Shown: positions 62,402 to 64,000 of the stretch, piece by piece
Layout: each line of letters opens with the position of its first letter
How positions within the stretch are numbered: the first letter of the stretch is position 1
Assembly (NCBI RefSeq): GCF_009729415.1
Contig: NZ_MPKW01000018.1
Coordinates: 434,001-498,000, forward strand
Length of the DNA: 64,000 nt
Origin: Mycolicibacterium sp. CBMA 234
Lineage (GTDB): Bacteria; Actinomycetota; Actinomycetes; Mycobacteriales; Mycobacteriaceae
Reading direction: 5' to 3'
Program-made: the position numbers and the translations under genes
Notes under the pieces: model-generated
What the model was told of the DNA's origin: nothing
Database searches by the model: none
Seen by the model: only the letters and a program-made list of their open reading frames with translations

Positions 62402-62414
62402 TACCGGTGAGTAA

Positions 62415-63755
62415 CTAGTCGACTGTGCCGGTGAGGCCAAGTTCGGCAAGCGCCTTCCGGATGGAATCGGCCAGGGCCGCTTTGCTGTTCGCTTCGCCCG
62501 GTTCCCATGCAGTGACGGTCAAGACGATCGACGTCGGCGTCTGGCACGACACCACGAACAGATGACCGTTCAATCGTTCGAGGTCCACCGGGGTCAGGCC
62601 CGGCTCGATCAGGCGGGCATGGAAATGCTCGGCCTCGGTCCCGTCGGGCCGGTTGAATGCGGCCGGGAAGCGGCCGAGGTTCGAGCAGCCGATGGGCTTG
62701 CCGACCTTGAGCACCATCTTCTCCAGCCGCCGCACCGCGAACTTCGGTACCAGGGGAGTGAGCGGAAGTGGCGTCAACATCATCCGGGTCCACTCGTCGA
62801 CACCGGCGAGTTCCCGTTTGATGTCGCCGCGCAGCTCGGTCAGGTCGGTGCTGACCTTTTCCGGGTCCGCCATCACGGTGATGGTGCTCAGCGCGTTGCC
62901 GCGGGTATCGCCTTCGGTGCGGATGTTGACGGGGAACGAGAGCATGGCGCGGCCGCCATCGCCCAGTCGTCCCACGACCTGTCCGACCCGGGCGGCGAAC
63001 GCGGCGAACAGGACATTGCTGGTTCCGCCGAGGGCTTTCGCGCGCTGGTCCCACTCATCGATGTCGAGTACGGCGGTGACGAACGGCGGCGTCACCGGCG
63101 TGGTGATGCCGCTGGAGACCGGCGCCGTCACCGATTTGGCTGACGCCGCCAGATCGCTCTTCTGATCGCGGGCGATCTTGGCGGCCCCGACCACGGCCCG
63201 GAACCAGCTGGGCACCGAGCGCACCGTCTGACGGATGTCTTCGCGCAGCGCCGCACGCCGGGGCCGGGAGGCGGCTACGGGGTAGCCGAGATCGCGGGGG
63301 GTGCCATTGACCGCGTCGGCAACGGCTTCGGAGATGGCCAGACCGTCGCCGATGGTGTGCGACACCACCAGGGACACGGCCGCGCCACCGCTATCGAGCG
63401 GTTGCACGCCCAGGTGCCACGGCGGGCCGTGTTCCGGATCGACCGGGACGTAGCCGCGCTCATTGGCCCAGTCATTCACGTCGGCGACCGGGCGCGTCTC
63501 TGTGGCAATGTCGAGGTCCAGCGGTCCCGTCGAACGCACCCACCGGTGCCGCCCGAACGGCAGTCGCGAACGCTCGATCCGGCGACCCAGTAGGCCGCCG
63601 CTGCCCAGGTTGCGGTGCAGTCGGCGCAGTCCGTCGAGGTCAACTGGCCGGTCGTAGATCCACGTGTATTGGATGAGCGGGCCACGGCCCAGTGCCCGCA
63701 AACCGGTGAAGGAGGCCTGATCGCCCAGGTCGATTGTGTTGTCGGCGCCGGTCAT
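62415..63755 (-). CDS. WS/DGAT-like acyltransferase with altered HHxxxDG motif
   Basis: 446 residues in the condensation-domain fold of WS/DGAT. The active motif reads S132-H133-T-I-G-D137-G138 (VVSHTIGDG): the second His, Asp and Gly are kept but the first His is Ser. C-terminal IGCSNLGRFPAAFNRPDGTEA replaces the usual SNVPGP. Acyltransferase activity on lipid alcohols is plausible but not assured. It precedes the TetR gene on the same strand. Confidence 0.8.
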   Translation of the reverse strand: MTGADNTIDLGDQASFTGLRALGRGPLIQYTWIYDRPVDLDGLRRLHRNLGSGGLLGRRIERSRLPFGRHRWVRSTGPLDLDIATETRPVADVNDWANERGYVPVDPEHGPPWHLGVQPLDSGGAAVSLVVSHTIGDGLAISEAVADAVNGTPRDLGYPVAASRPRRAALREDIRQTVRSVPSWFRAVVGAAKIARDQKSDLAASAKSVTAPVSSGITTPVTPPFVTAVLDIDEWDQRAKALGGTSNVLFAAFAARVGQVVGRLGDGGRAMLSFPVNIRTEGDTRGNALSTITVMADPEKVSTDLTELRGDIKRELAGVDEWTRMMLTPLPLTPLVPKFAVRRLEKMVLKVGKPIGCSNLGRFPAAFNRPDGTEAEHFHARLIEPGLTPVDLERLNGHLFVVSCQTPTSIVLTVTAWEPGEANSKAALADSIRKALAELGLTGTVD

Positions 63756-63916
63756 GTCGCGAATGTTACCCAGCCCACAATTTTTCGGCGCGGGCTGTCG
63801 GCGTTAACTGGCGCCCCAGCAACCCCGTCAACTCCGCGGCCTCGCCCGTCATTTCGGTAGCAGGGTGCTGTGAAGCATCTGCGAACGTGCTGCGGGAGGG
63901 GGATAGCCGACCGAAT

Positions 63917-63960
63917 TGTGTGTAGCCTAACCAAGCTTGATTCAGGCTAGGCTACCCAAA
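63917..63960. promoter_or_regulatory. Two IdeR-like iron boxes near the window edge
   Basis: 63942-63960 (TCAGGCTAGGCTACCCAAA) matches the IdeR consensus TTAGGTTAGSCTAACCTAA at 15 of 19 positions. 63917-63935 matches at 13 of 19, centred on TAGCCTAACC. Twenty-five bases apart. They probably control an iron-responsive gene beyond the right edge. Confidence 0.5.
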
Positions 63961-64000
63961 TTTTTGCAATTGTTGCTACGAAAGCGGACGACGGGATTGG

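Overview
The window is high-GC actinobacterial DNA, almost certainly from a fast-growing mycobacterium (Mycolicibacterium-like). The evidence is: the core gene order yraN-comM-dprA, viuB-like, xerC, M23 peptidase, rpsB-tsf, amiC, marR, pyrH-frr-cdsA-rlmN, which matches the Rv2898c to Rv2879c neighbourhood of M. tuberculosis as I remember it; F420-, mycofactocin- and mycothiol-type enzymes; two WS/DGAT acyltransferases; a lactate 2-monooxygenase; and possible IdeR-type iron boxes. No rRNA, tRNA, CRISPR array or transposase was found.

Region 1 (0-24 kb) is mostly accessory metabolism and regulation. A secreted SMP-30-like protein and a divergent TetR share two palindromic operators. An amino-acid permease and an AraC/DUF1772 divergent pair follow. 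A catabolic cluster lies at 4.8-14 kb: SDR, esterase, IclR regulator, KstD-like flavoprotein, HsaC-like extradiol dioxygenase, HsaA-like monooxygenase, a possible ferredoxin-domain remnant, then a divergent Baeyer-Villiger monooxygenase with a mycofactocin-type SDR. Beyond it are an F420 oxidoreductase, a MmyB-type regulator/SDR pair, a WS/DGAT, an HsaD-like meta-cleavage hydrolase, a CoA-transferase/thioesterase pair, a ThDP decarboxylase-like enzyme and a mycothiol-dependent isomerase-like protein.

Region 2 (24-28 kb) is core: a small secreted peptide with a textbook terminator, then yraN, comM and dprA overlapping by single bases.

Region 3 (27.7-44.8 kb) is an accessory block between dprA and the viuB-like gene, which are neighbours in M. 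tuberculosis. It starts with a 3 kb segment bounded by 95-bp direct repeats (93/95 identical) that duplicate the 3' end of an oxidoreductase gene. This segment carries a WXG-like/alpha-beta-hydrolase protein and a lipoprotein, which could be a type VII effector and its immunity partner. Next come a four-gene operon (APC permease, FGGY kinase, GlpA-like dehydrogenase, FAD oxidoreductase) with a DeoR regulator, and a four-gene aromatic meta-cleavage operon (hydroxylase, dioxygenase, FAH-family enzyme, acyl-CoA ligase). Within each operon the genes overlap by 4 bases. The second is controlled by a divergent TetR with two clear operators. A secreted glycosidase-like protein ends the block.

Region 4 (44.9-64 kb) is core again: viuB-like, lactate monooxygenase, xerC, M23 peptidase, rpsB-tsf, a formamidase with an FmdB-like partner, amiC, pyrH, frr, cdsA, rlmN. 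Embedded in it are a YjfM/YjfC/YjfL-like ATP-grasp operon (glutathionylspermidine-synthase-like in a genus that uses mycothiol), a MarR/methyltransferase divergent pair, an EamA transporter overlapping cdsA antisense, and a TetR-WS/DGAT pair. The window ends with two possible iron boxes in front of an unseen gene.
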